Both the position numbers and the translations under genes were made by a program. From positions 806,001 to 870,000 of the forward strand of contig NZ_JADKRZ010000001.1 of assembly GCF_015350905.1 (NCBI RefSeq): DNA of 64,000 nt, in the 5' to 3' direction. The stretch comes from Curtobacterium sp. VKM Ac-2865 (GTDB taxonomy: Bacteria; Actinomycetota; Actinomycetes; Actinomycetales; Microbacteriaceae). Positions 15,267 through 22,651 of this stretch are shown here, in pieces. Under the pieces are notes generated by a model, which saw only the letters and a program-made list of their open reading frames with translations, was not told the origin of the DNA and ran no database searches. Every line of letters starts with the position of its first letter. The first letter of the stretch is position 1.

Positions 15267-16204
15267 TGCTGCTCCTGTCGGGGGGTGCTGGTGCCGGCAC
15301 CGGCGGTCGCCGGGCGGCGGGGTGCGGCGGATCGACGGGGAGCGGCACCGGTCGCGGCACCGTCGGCCGTCGGGCGCTTCACCGGGCGCGCCGCGGTGGC
15401 GGCGAGCGTCCGGACGTAGGGGTCGACCGGGCTGTCGAGGACCTCGTCGAATGTCCCGAGGCCGACGAGTCGTCCCTCGGCCATCACCGCGACCCGGTCG
15501 GCGAGGGCCCGGGCCTCGCGGAGGTCGCTGGACACGACGACCGCGGAGAACTGCCGGTTGCGCTGCAGGCTCGCGAGGGCCTCGAGCACGGCCTGGCGGA
15601 CGAGCACGTCCACACCGCGCGCGGGCTCGTCGGCGACGAGGAGCTGGGGTTCGAGGACGAGCGCCTGCGCCAACGCCACGCGCTGCCGCTGCCCGCTCGA
15701 GAGCTCCCACGTGTTCAGACGCATGACGCCGAGCGGCAGGTGCACCGCGTCGACGAGCCGCGCCACGATGAGCCCGGCCTCCTTGCGGTCGAAGCGGCGG
15801 TCACGGGCGTAGATCGGTTCCGCGATGGCCTCGCCGACGGTCAGGTCGGGGCTCAGCCGGTCGGCGGCGTCCTGGGAGAGGTACCCGATCCGCCCCGTCA
15901 GACGTCCCAGCCGGCGGGACGACGGCCGCAGTCCGCGGATCCGCTGCCCGAGCACGGTCAGCTCGCCCCCGACGATGTGCCGGCGGTGCGCGCCCTCACC
16001 CTCGCCACGGGCGCCGAGCTGCCCGGCCACCGCCGCGGCGAAGCTCGACTTGCCGGAGCCGGACTCGCCGAGGACCGCGAGGATCTCGCCGGTCCCGACG
16101 GTCAGGGTCACGCCGTCGACCGCGCGGATCGGCCGTCCGCCGGGGACCCGGTACTCGATGGAGACGTCGTCGGCGACGACCGCCGGGCCGTTGACCCCGC
16201 TCAT
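15263..16204 (-). CDS. ABC transporter ATP-binding protein, degenerate nucleotide-binding domain
   Basis: 313 residues with one nucleotide-binding domain. Seen: Walker A GESGSGKSS near residue 46, a Q-loop GYLSQDAADRLSP, signature LSSGQRQR (second position Ser instead of Gly) and Walker B LLVADEP. The H-loop reads VVVSSDLREA where SHDL or THNM is usual, so the switch histidine is replaced by Ser. The D-loop is ARGVD instead of SALD. ATP hydrolysis may be impaired, or it may work as the weak partner in an asymmetric pair. The Ala/Pro/Arg-rich tail after residue 265 is low complexity. It sits between the fused DppDF ATPase and a dehydrogenase. Confidence 0.83.
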   Translation of the reverse strand: MSGVNGPAVVADDVSIEYRVPGGRPIRAVDGVTLTVGTGEILAVLGESGSGKSSFAAAVAGQLGARGEGEGAHRRHIVGGELTVLGQRIRGLRPSSRRLGRLTGRIGYLSQDAADRLSPDLTVGEAIAEPIYARDRRFDRKEAGLIVARLVDAVHLPLGVMRLNTWELSSGQRQRVALAQALVLEPQLLVADEPARGVDVLVRQAVLEALASLQRNRQFSAVVVSSDLREARALADRVAVMAEGRLVGLGTFDEVLDSPVDPYVRTLAATAARPVKRPTADGAATGAAPRRSAAPRRPATAGAGTSTPRQEQQ

Positions 16205-16290
16205 GGAACCCTCTCCGCGCCGCCCCCTGGCGACGCAGCGCGGACAGCGGGTGTCCGCGCGACGTACGTGGTGCTCTGGACGGGACCACC

Positions 16291-16333
16291 CTGGAGGCTC
16301 GACCTGCGTCGTCGACGCTGGTCGAGCCTCCAG
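16291..16333. repeat. 13-bp inverted repeat in the ABC operon
   Basis: Perfect arms CTGGAGGCTCGAC (16291-16303) and GTCGAGCCTCCAG (16321-16333), 17-base loop, in the 146-base gap between the fused ATPase and the second ATPase. It carries the GGAGGCTCG motif found in several other gaps. It could attenuate transcription into the downstream pair. Confidence 0.6.
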
Positions 16334-16350
16334 AGCGGGTGGGCCGGGTG

Positions 16351-18036
16351 TCAGGACCCGGCGCGGTCCAGTCGTTCCAGCGTACGCCGTCGCTCCGCCT
16401 GCTCTGCCGGGTCCGGCACCGGCAGCGACGCCAGGAGCCGCTGCGTGTACGGGTGCTGCGGTGACCCGAGGACCTCGGCGGTCGTGCCCGTCTCGACCAG
16501 GTCACCGCGGTAGAGCACGGCGATCCGGTCGGAGAGCGCGCCGACGACCGCCAGGTCGTGGCTGATGAACAGCGACGCGAAGCCGAAGTCCTGCTGCAGC
16601 TCGAGGAAGAGCTCCAGCACGCGGGCCTGCACCGAGACGTCGAGCGCGCTCGTCGGCTCGTCGGCGATGAGCAGCTTCGGCCGGAGCGCGAGCGACCGGG
16701 CGAGCGAGGCGCGCTGGCGCTGCCCACCGGAGAGCTCGTGCGGGTACCGGTCGCCGTACGCGGCGGGCAGCTGCACGGCCTCCATCAGCTCGTCGACCTG
16801 CTTGCGGGCGGACCGGGGCGAGGACGCGACCCCGTGCACGACGAGCGGTTCGGCGACGCACTCGGCGATCGTCAGCAGCGGGTTGAACGAGGTCGCCGGG
16901 TCCTGGAAGACGAACCCGATGTCCTTGCGCAGCCGCTTGAAGTCCCGCTCCTTGTACCCGAGCATCTCGGTGCCGAGGACGTTGAGCGAGCCGCCGGTGA
17001 TCTTCGTCAGGCCCGCGATGGCCCGGCCGATGGTGGTCTTGCCGGAGCCGGACTCCCCCACCAGGCCGAGGACCTCTCCGGGACGGATCGCCAGGTCGAC
17101 GCCCTTCACAGCTCGGAAGCCCGCGGCGCCGAAGCGGCCGGGGTACTCGATCTCCAGGCCCTTGGCGGACACGACCGGTTCGACGTCCTCGGTGATGAGG
17201 GCACGCCGGGCGACCCCGGTGCTCGCCTCGAGCCGGGGCACGGCCGCCAGCAGGCGCTTCGTGTAGTCGGCCTGCGGGTCACCGAAGAGCTGGGCGACCG
17301 GGGCCTCCTCGACGATCTCGCCCTGGTACATCACGGCGACGCGGTCGGCCAGGTCGGCGACGACGCCCATGTTGTGCGTGATGATGACGATCGCCGCACC
17401 GAACTCGTCACGGCAGCGACGCAGCAGGTCGAGGATCTCGGCCTGCACCGTCACGTCGAGGGCGGTGGTCGGCTCGTCGGCGATGATGACGCTCGGCTCG
17501 AGAGCCAGGGCGCTCGCGATCACGACGCGCTGCTTCTGCCCGCCGGAGAACTGGTGCGGGTAGTGGTCGACGCGCTGCTCCGGGTCGGGGATGCCGACGC
17601 GGCGCAGGTAGTCGATCGCCTTGACACGTGCCTCTTTCCGGGAGACGCCGCCGTGTGCCCGCAGGCCCTCGGCGATCTGCCACCCGACGGTGAAGACCGG
17701 GTTGAGTGCCGTCGACGGCTCCTGGAACACCATCGCACCGGCCGTGCCGCGGAGCTCCCGCAGCTTCTGCGCCCCGACGGACACGACGTCGGTGCCGTCG
17801 AGGAACACGGCACCGCCGAGCGTCGCCGTCTCCGGCATCAGCCGGAGCATGCTCCGCGCCGTCACGGACTTGCCCGAGCCGGACTCGCCGACCAGGGCGA
17901 GGACCTCGCCGGGACGGACGTCGATGCTGACGCCCTTGACCGCGTCGACGGCGCCGCCGTCGGTCGCGAAGGTGACGGTGAGGTCGTCGACGACGACCAC
18001 CGGCTCGGCCTGGAGGCTCGTGGTTGCGTCACTCAT
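16351..18036 (-). CDS. Oligopeptide/dipeptide ABC transporter ATPase, two fused nucleotide-binding domains
   Basis: 561-residue fusion of DppD-like and DppF-like ATPases that powers peptide import. NBD1 (residues about 10-260): GESGSGKSV, FSGGQKQR, VIIADEPTTALDV, ITHNMGVV. NBD2 (about 300-550): GESGSGKTT, LSGGQRQR, LLIADEPTSALDV, ISHDLAVV. Both halves also carry the Q-loop (VFQEPSTALNP, VFQDPATSFNP) typical of peptide transporters. Every catalytic motif is intact in both halves, so it can drive transport without the second, degenerate ATPase downstream. ATG 18036 overlaps the permease stop by four bases. Confidence 0.93.
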   Translation of the reverse strand: MSDATTSLQAEPVVVVDDLTVTFATDGGAVDAVKGVSIDVRPGEVLALVGESGSGKSVTARSMLRLMPETATLGGAVFLDGTDVVSVGAQKLRELRGTAGAMVFQEPSTALNPVFTVGWQIAEGLRAHGGVSRKEARVKAIDYLRRVGIPDPEQRVDHYPHQFSGGQKQRVVIASALALEPSVIIADEPTTALDVTVQAEILDLLRRCRDEFGAAIVIITHNMGVVADLADRVAVMYQGEIVEEAPVAQLFGDPQADYTKRLLAAVPRLEASTGVARRALITEDVEPVVSAKGLEIEYPGRFGAAGFRAVKGVDLAIRPGEVLGLVGESGSGKTTIGRAIAGLTKITGGSLNVLGTEMLGYKERDFKRLRKDIGFVFQDPATSFNPLLTIAECVAEPLVVHGVASSPRSARKQVDELMEAVQLPAAYGDRYPHELSGGQRQRASLARSLALRPKLLIADEPTSALDVSVQARVLELFLELQQDFGFASLFISHDLAVVGALSDRIAVLYRGDLVETGTTAEVLGSPQHPYTQRLLASLPVPDPAEQAERRRTLERLDRAGS

Positions 18037-19031
18037 GCTGCTGCCCCTTCCGCGTTGGTCGCCTTGTCCCGCGTGGAGACCAGCTGCTTCAGCCGCCGGC
18101 GCGCACGCAGACGGGGATCGGAGATGTCGTTGAGGCTCTCGCCGATGAACGTGACACCGAGGACGAGCAGCACGATCGCGATGCCCGGGTAGACGCCCGT
18201 CCACCAGACGCCGCTCGCGACGTCGGACAGCGCGCGGCTGAGGTCGTAGCCCCACTCGGCGCCCTGGGTCGGGCCGATGCCGAACCCGAGGAAGCCGAGG
18301 CCGGCCAGCGTGAGCACCGCGTCGCTGGCGTTCAGCGTGAGGATGAGCGGCAGGGACCTGGTCGAGTTCCGCAGGACGTGGCGGGTCATGATGCGCCACG
18401 GGTTCGTGCCGATCACGCGGGCCGACTCCACGAAGGCGTCGTTCTTCAGCCGGACTGCCTCGGCCCGGACCACGCGGAAGTACTGCGGGATGTAGACCAC
18501 GGTGATCGAGATCGCCGCGGCCGTGATGCCGCCCCAGTAGTCCGAGTTGCCCCCGGACACCACGATCGAGACGACGATCGCGAGCAGCAGGGACGGGAAG
18601 GCGTAGATGGCGTCGGCGACGACCACCAGGACGCGGTCGAGCCAGCCACCGATGTACCCGGAGACCATGCCGAGCACGACGCCGATCGCGATGGAGACGA
18701 CCACGGCGACGATGACGACGAGCACCGCGGTGCGTGCGCCGTAGACGACGCGGCTGAAGACGTCGAGGCCGCCGACCGTGGTGCCCCAGATGTGCTCGGC
18801 GCTCGGGGCACCGGTGCGCGGGAAGTTCGTGCCGTCGGGACTCTGCTGGTCACCGAAGCCGTACGGCGCGATGAGCGGGGCGAAGACCGCGACGAGCAGG
18901 TACAGGGCGCAGATGACCACGCCCACGATGAGCATGGCGCGCTGCCATCCGGTGCTCCGACGGAGCTGGACGACGACGGGCAGCCGCTTCCAGAGCGGCT
19001 CGTGGCGGTCGACGAGGGTGATGTCGGACAT
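18033..19031 (-). CDS. Peptide ABC transporter permease (DppC-like)
   Basis: 332-residue inner-membrane permease with about six helices after a cytoplasmic N-terminus. Seen: the OppC-type first helix MLIVGVVICALYLLVAVFAPLIAPYG, a short periplasmic loop with WGTTVGGLDVFSRVVYGAR, and the cytoplasmic EAA loop ESARVIGTNPWRIMTRHVLRN that docks the ATPases. Starts two bases after the DppB-like gene and overlaps the ATPase gene by four bases. Pairs with the upstream permease to form the channel. Confidence 0.92.
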   Translation of the reverse strand: MSDITLVDRHEPLWKRLPVVVQLRRSTGWQRAMLIVGVVICALYLLVAVFAPLIAPYGFGDQQSPDGTNFPRTGAPSAEHIWGTTVGGLDVFSRVVYGARTAVLVVIVAVVVSIAIGVVLGMVSGYIGGWLDRVLVVVADAIYAFPSLLLAIVVSIVVSGGNSDYWGGITAAAISITVVYIPQYFRVVRAEAVRLKNDAFVESARVIGTNPWRIMTRHVLRNSTRSLPLILTLNASDAVLTLAGLGFLGFGIGPTQGAEWGYDLSRALSDVASGVWWTGVYPGIAIVLLVLGVTFIGESLNDISDPRLRARRRLKQLVSTRDKATNAEGAAA

Positions 19032-19033
19032 CG

Positions 19034-20125
19034 TCAGAACCTCACTCTCGGGTCGATGAGCGCCGCGACGACGTCGACGACGAAGTTCGTGACGGCGACG
19101 ATCACCGCCAGCATCGCGACGATGCCCTGCACGGCGACGAAGTCACGGGCGGACAGGTACTGGTTGAGCTCGAAGCCGAGCCCGCGCCAGCCGAAGGTCG
19201 TCTCGGTGAGCACCGAGCCGCCGAGCAGCATGGCGATCTGCAGGCCCATCACCGTGATGATCGGCACGAGCGCCGGGCGGAACGCGTGCGTCCGGACGAG
19301 CCGCGACTCCCGCACACCGCGGGACCGAGCTGCGTCGACGTACTCCGAGCCGAGCGAACCGATCATGTTCGCGCGCACCAGGCGCAGGAAGATGCCGGCC
19401 GTCAGCAGGCCGAGCGTCAACGCCGGCAGGACCGCGTGCTGGAGCACGTCGCTGATGATCTGGCCGTTGCCCGTGCGGATCGCGTCGATGAGGAACACCC
19501 CGGTGGGGTTCTCGATGCGGTCGAGGATCAGCTGCGCGCGGGTCGACGCCCGGTCGCCGAGCGGCAGCCACCCGAGCCAGACCGAGAACACGAGCTTGAG
19601 CAGCAGGCCGCCGAAGAAGACCGGCGTCGCGTACGTCAGGATCGCGAGCGCGCGGAGCAGCACGTCCGGCCACTTGTCGCGCAGGTAGGCGGCGAGCATG
19701 CCGAGCGGGATGCCGAGCACCAGGGCGACGATGAGCGCGTAGAACACGAGCTCGGCGGTCGCGCCGCCGTACTGCAGGATGATCTCGGTGACCGGGCGGT
19801 TGTCGGTGACCGACGAACCGAAGTCACCGCGGACGATCTGCCCGAGGTACTCGAGGTACTGGACGATCACGGGGCGGTCGTACCCGGCGGCGTGCAGGCG
19901 TTCCTGCAGCTGCGTCGGCGTGAGTCGCCCGCCGACCGAGGCCGTGATCGGGTTCCCGACGACGCGCATCAGGAAGAAGACCAGTGTCACCAGGATGAAC
20001 ACGGTCGGGAAGATGAGGAGGAAGCGGACGAAGACGTACCGACCGAGGCCACCGCCGCTGGCACGTCGCTGTGCCTGCGGCTTGGTGGGCTCCGTGTCGA
20101 TCGCCTCGGGGTTCGTGAGGGTCAC
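19034..20125 (-). CDS. Peptide ABC transporter permease (DppB-like)
   Basis: 363-residue permease. After a 30-residue cytoplasmic leader rich in polar residues, it shows the DppB first helix (FLLIFPTVFILVTLVFFLMRVV), the periplasmic region with GDFGSSVTDNRPVTEII, and the EAA loop VDAARSRGVRESRLVRTHAFRPAL. The C-terminal helix ends ALIDPRVRF as in the family. GTG start 20125; the Shine-Dalgarno sequence is weak. It lies 72 bases after the binding-protein gene, with a hairpin between, which suggests lower expression than the binding protein. Confidence 0.92.
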   Translation of the reverse strand: MTLTNPEAIDTEPTKPQAQRRASGGGLGRYVFVRFLLIFPTVFILVTLVFFLMRVVGNPITASVGGRLTPTQLQERLHAAGYDRPVIVQYLEYLGQIVRGDFGSSVTDNRPVTEIILQYGGATAELVFYALIVALVLGIPLGMLAAYLRDKWPDVLLRALAILTYATPVFFGGLLLKLVFSVWLGWLPLGDRASTRAQLILDRIENPTGVFLIDAIRTGNGQIISDVLQHAVLPALTLGLLTAGIFLRLVRANMIGSLGSEYVDAARSRGVRESRLVRTHAFRPALVPIITVMGLQIAMLLGGSVLTETTFGWRGLGFELNQYLSARDFVAVQGIVAMLAVIVAVTNFVVDVVAALIDPRVRF

Positions 20126-20155
20126 GGGGATGGGTGCCTTTCGCAGGACGCGGAC

Positions 20156-20184
20156 AAGGGGCGCTCCTCGTGGGAGCGCCCCTT
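20156..20184 (-). terminator. Attenuator between binding protein and permeases
   Basis: Perfect 12-bp stem AAGGGGCGCTCC/GGAGCGCCCCTT with a five-base loop, 13 bases after the binding-protein stop on the minus strand. This position in peptide-uptake operons usually keeps the binding protein in excess of the membrane subunits. Confidence 0.7.
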
Positions 20185-20197
20185 GCCCTGCGTCGGG

Positions 20198-21817
20198 TTA
20201 CTTGCTGATCGTCCCGTAGCGGAACTTGAAGGACGCGTCGAGCGTGACGCCCTTGACGTCCTTGCCCGCGACCGCCACCGACTTGCCCTGCAGGAGCGGC
20301 AGGGTCGAGATCTGCTCGGCCTCGCGCTGCTGGGCCTGCTCGATGATGTCCGCGCGCTTGTCCTTGTCGGACTCTTCCTGCTCGTCGGCGATCAGACCCT
20401 GGATGGTCGGGTCGTCGTAGTGGTTCTGCACGAAGTTGTCCTTCGTGAAGAACGGCGACAGGTAGTTGTCCGCGTCCGAGAAGTCCGGGAACCAGCCGAG
20501 TTGGTACAGCGGGTAGGCGTCCTTCGTCCGCTCGACGGCGTAGGTCGTGTAGACCGTCGACTGGATGTTGACGGTGAACAGACCCGAGTCCTCGAGCTGG
20601 GTCTTCAGCGTCGCGTACTCGTCGTCCGACGCCGAACCGTAGTGGTCCGGCGAGTACTGGATGTCGAGCTCGATCTTGCCCGACACACCGGCGTCCGACA
20701 GGGTCTTCTTCGCCTTGTCGACGTCCGGGGCGCCGTTGCCGTCACCGTAGAGCGACTTGAACGGAGTCGCGGCACCGGTGAGGCCGTCCGGCACCATCGA
20801 GTACACGGGCGTGTAGGTGTCGTTGTAGACCTCCTTGGCGAGCTCGTCACGGTCGACGACGTCGGCGACGGCCTGGCGCACGGCCAGGGCCTTCGTCGCG
20901 TCGGCGTCGGACTGGCCGGTGCCGAAGGGCTGCGTCTTGAAGTTGAAGACCACGTAGCGGATCTCGCCGCCGGGGCCGTCGATGACCTGCAGCTTGTCGT
21001 CCTTGCGGAGCGACGAGATGTCGGTCGGGGTCAGGGAGCGGTACGCCACGTCGACGTCGCCCTTCTGGACCGCGAGCTTGAGGTCGGTCTCCTTGGTGAA
21101 GTACTGGGCGGTGACGTCCTTGGTCTTCGCCTTCTCGAGGACCCCGTCGTACTTGGGGTTGGCCTCGTAGGAGATCAGGTCGTTCTCCTTGTAGGACTTG
21201 ATGACGTACTGCCCCGCGAAGGCGTTGCCCTTGACGATGTCCGCCGCGCTCGTGAGCTTGGTCGCCGAGAAGACGTCCTCGTCGACGATCGGGCCGGCGG
21301 GGCTCGAGAGCACCTGCGGCCAGGTCTGGTCGGCGTGGTCGAGGTGGAACACGACCGTGGTGGCGTTCGGCGTGTCGATGCTCTTGAGGTTCGCGAGCAG
21401 CGACCAGGGGCCGTTGTCGTTCTTGATCTTCAGGTCGCGGTCGAACGAGAACTTGACGTCGCTCGAGGTGAGCTTGTTGCCGTTCGCGAACTCGAGGCCC
21501 TTCTTCAGGGTGACCTCGTACGTCGTCGGGTCGGTGAACTCGCCCTTCGTGGCGATGTCCGGCTTGACGTCCGGGCTGCCCGTCGGGGTGTTCATCAGGA
21601 ACGGGAAGACCTGGTTCTGGACGGCGAAGGAGCCGTTGTCGTAGGAGCCCGCCGGGTCGAGCGACGTGATCTTGTCGGTCGTGCCGATGATCAGGCCGTT
21701 CAGGTCGTCGGAGCCGCCGCTGCCGCCGCCCGCGCAGCCGGTCAGCACCAGCGCTGTCGCTGCTGCTCCGGCGCCGAGCGCGAGGGTGCGCTTGCCCCAT
21801 GTGGTCATGGATGCCAT
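20198..21817 (-). CDS. Peptide-binding lipoprotein of ABC transporter (SBP family 5)
   Basis: 539-residue extracytoplasmic solute-binding protein. Signal peptide with lipobox LTGC (lipidated Cys near residue 28), then a Gly/Ser linker, then the SBP_bac_5 fold with YEVTLKKGLEFANGNKLTSSDVKFSFDR and LRKDDKLQVIDGPGGEIRYVVFNFK. It captures oligopeptides and delivers them to the DppBC-like permeases. ATG 21817 is preceded by AGAGAGG at good spacing; a second ATG nine bases later is also possible. The frame stays open far upstream but that part lies in repeat-rich non-coding DNA. First gene of a six-gene operon that ends with the hydroxyacid dehydrogenase. Confidence 0.93.
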   Translation of the reverse strand: MASMTTWGKRTLALGAGAAATALVLTGCAGGGSGGSDDLNGLIIGTTDKITSLDPAGSYDNGSFAVQNQVFPFLMNTPTGSPDVKPDIATKGEFTDPTTYEVTLKKGLEFANGNKLTSSDVKFSFDRDLKIKNDNGPWSLLANLKSIDTPNATTVVFHLDHADQTWPQVLSSPAGPIVDEDVFSATKLTSAADIVKGNAFAGQYVIKSYKENDLISYEANPKYDGVLEKAKTKDVTAQYFTKETDLKLAVQKGDVDVAYRSLTPTDISSLRKDDKLQVIDGPGGEIRYVVFNFKTQPFGTGQSDADATKALAVRQAVADVVDRDELAKEVYNDTYTPVYSMVPDGLTGAATPFKSLYGDGNGAPDVDKAKKTLSDAGVSGKIELDIQYSPDHYGSASDDEYATLKTQLEDSGLFTVNIQSTVYTTYAVERTKDAYPLYQLGWFPDFSDADNYLSPFFTKDNFVQNHYDDPTIQGLIADEQEESDKDKRADIIEQAQQREAEQISTLPLLQGKSVAVAGKDVKGVTLDASFKFRYGTISK

Positions 21818-21942
21818 GGCCGATGCCTCTCTGGTGGTGGTTGCAGGAGATCCTGGACGGGAGGTGGAACGACCGTGTGCCCGACCAGGAACACTCATTG
21901 GGAGACACCCTGCCACGGAACTCCGTCCGGTGGGGGCCGTTT

Positions 21943-21959
21943 GTTTACACCGCTGTAAC
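21943..21959. promoter_or_regulatory. Palindrome upstream of the peptide-binding protein gene, possible operator
   Basis: GTTTACA and TGTAAC half-sites around CCGC, 126 bases upstream of the start, in a rare AT-richer patch. Arms match with one extra base. A promoter or operator for the uptake operon is plausible; no matching regulator gene is adjacent. Confidence 0.35.
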
Positions 21960-22080
21960 GCGGGACACTGCCGCTCGGCGCACGATTCCGCTAGTCGAGC
22001 GCGGCGCGGCGCGCACGTTCGTTGCGCACTGCAACGGAGTCGTGCACGCCCCCGCGCCCCGTCCGCTGGCCTCCTGCGGC

Positions 22081-22142
22081 GCTGAGATCGCACTCCGTGT
22101 CGGCTCCGCCGCCCGCGTGCCGACACCAAGTGCGATCTCAGC
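22081..22142. repeat. 62-bp palindromic element, copy A1
   Basis: 24-base arms (22081-22104 and 22119-22142) with two mismatches and a 14-base loop. Arm core GAGATCGCACTYSGTGTCGG. Same length and arms as A2 (22431) and A3 (34291). Confidence 0.85.
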
Positions 22143-22283
22143 GCGACGGTCGTCGCGTTCACGGCCACGAGTGGTCGTGACACCCCGCTCGGTTCCGCCG
22201 AGCGGCCGTGTTCCGTCGCACGCGTGCGGCCCGAGCGACGTCCGGCGACCAGTCGGCGTGCCGCTGTCGGTGTGTCCCGACCG

Positions 22284-22421
22284 GTCGGGAGGCTCGGCCC
22301 ACGCCCGCCCCGCCGCCCCCGCCTGGTGGTGCGAGGTCGAGCACCCCGTGCGGCCCCGTCGCGGCGCACCGGGAGCGCAAGCTCGCGCCACGCGGACGAC
22401 CGCGCTCGGTGCGCAGCGGGG
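22284..22421. repeat. 138-bp direct repeat, copy B1
   Basis: Starts GTCGGGAGGCTCGGCCC and contains GGTGCGAGGTCGAGCACCCC and GCGCACCGGGAGCGCAAGC. It matches B2 at an offset of 215 bases with roughly nine of ten bases identical by eye. Confidence 0.75.
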
Positions 22422-22430
22422 TCAGCCCCC

Positions 22431-22492
22431 GCTGAGATCGCACTCCGTGTCGGCTCCCCCGCCCGCATGCCGACACGAAGTGCGATCTCAGC
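22431..22492. repeat. 62-bp palindromic element, copy A2
   Basis: 24-base arms (22431-22454 and 22469-22492) with one mismatch and a 14-base loop nearly identical to A1. Lies between B1 and B2, downstream of dnaG. Confidence 0.88.
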
Positions 22493-22498
22493 GAACAT

Positions 22499-22636
22499 GT
22501 CGGGAGGCTCGGCCCGCGCCCGCCACGCCGCCCCCGCCCGGTGGTGCGAGGTCGAGCACCCCGTGCGGCCCCGTCGCGGCGCACCGGGAGCGCAAGCTCG
22601 CACCGCGCGGAGGACCGCGCACGGTGCGCGGGGCGC
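22499..22636. repeat. 138-bp direct repeat, copy B2
   Basis: Second copy of B1, ending 15 bases before the dnaG stop codon. Begins with the GGAGGCTCG motif. Confidence 0.75.
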
Positions 22637-22651
22637 GGGCCGCTCCCGGGG

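Larger units (their letters stand above)
21960..22651. other. Repeat-rich intergenic region between dnaG and the peptide-uptake operon
   Basis: About 690 bases with no credible gene although reading frames are open through it. It holds two copies of a 62-bp palindrome (22081, 22431), two copies of a 138-bp direct repeat (22284, 22499), a small hairpin CGTTGC/GCAACG at 22020-22036 and two GGAGGCTCG motifs. It is downstream of dnaG (minus strand), so the near part probably also ends dnaG transcripts. Confidence 0.75.

Noticed and set aside
21818..22603. Upstream extension of the peptide-binding protein frame to 22603
   Set aside because: The lipoprotein signal peptide begins at 21817 with a good ribosome binding site; the extension translates repeat DNA.
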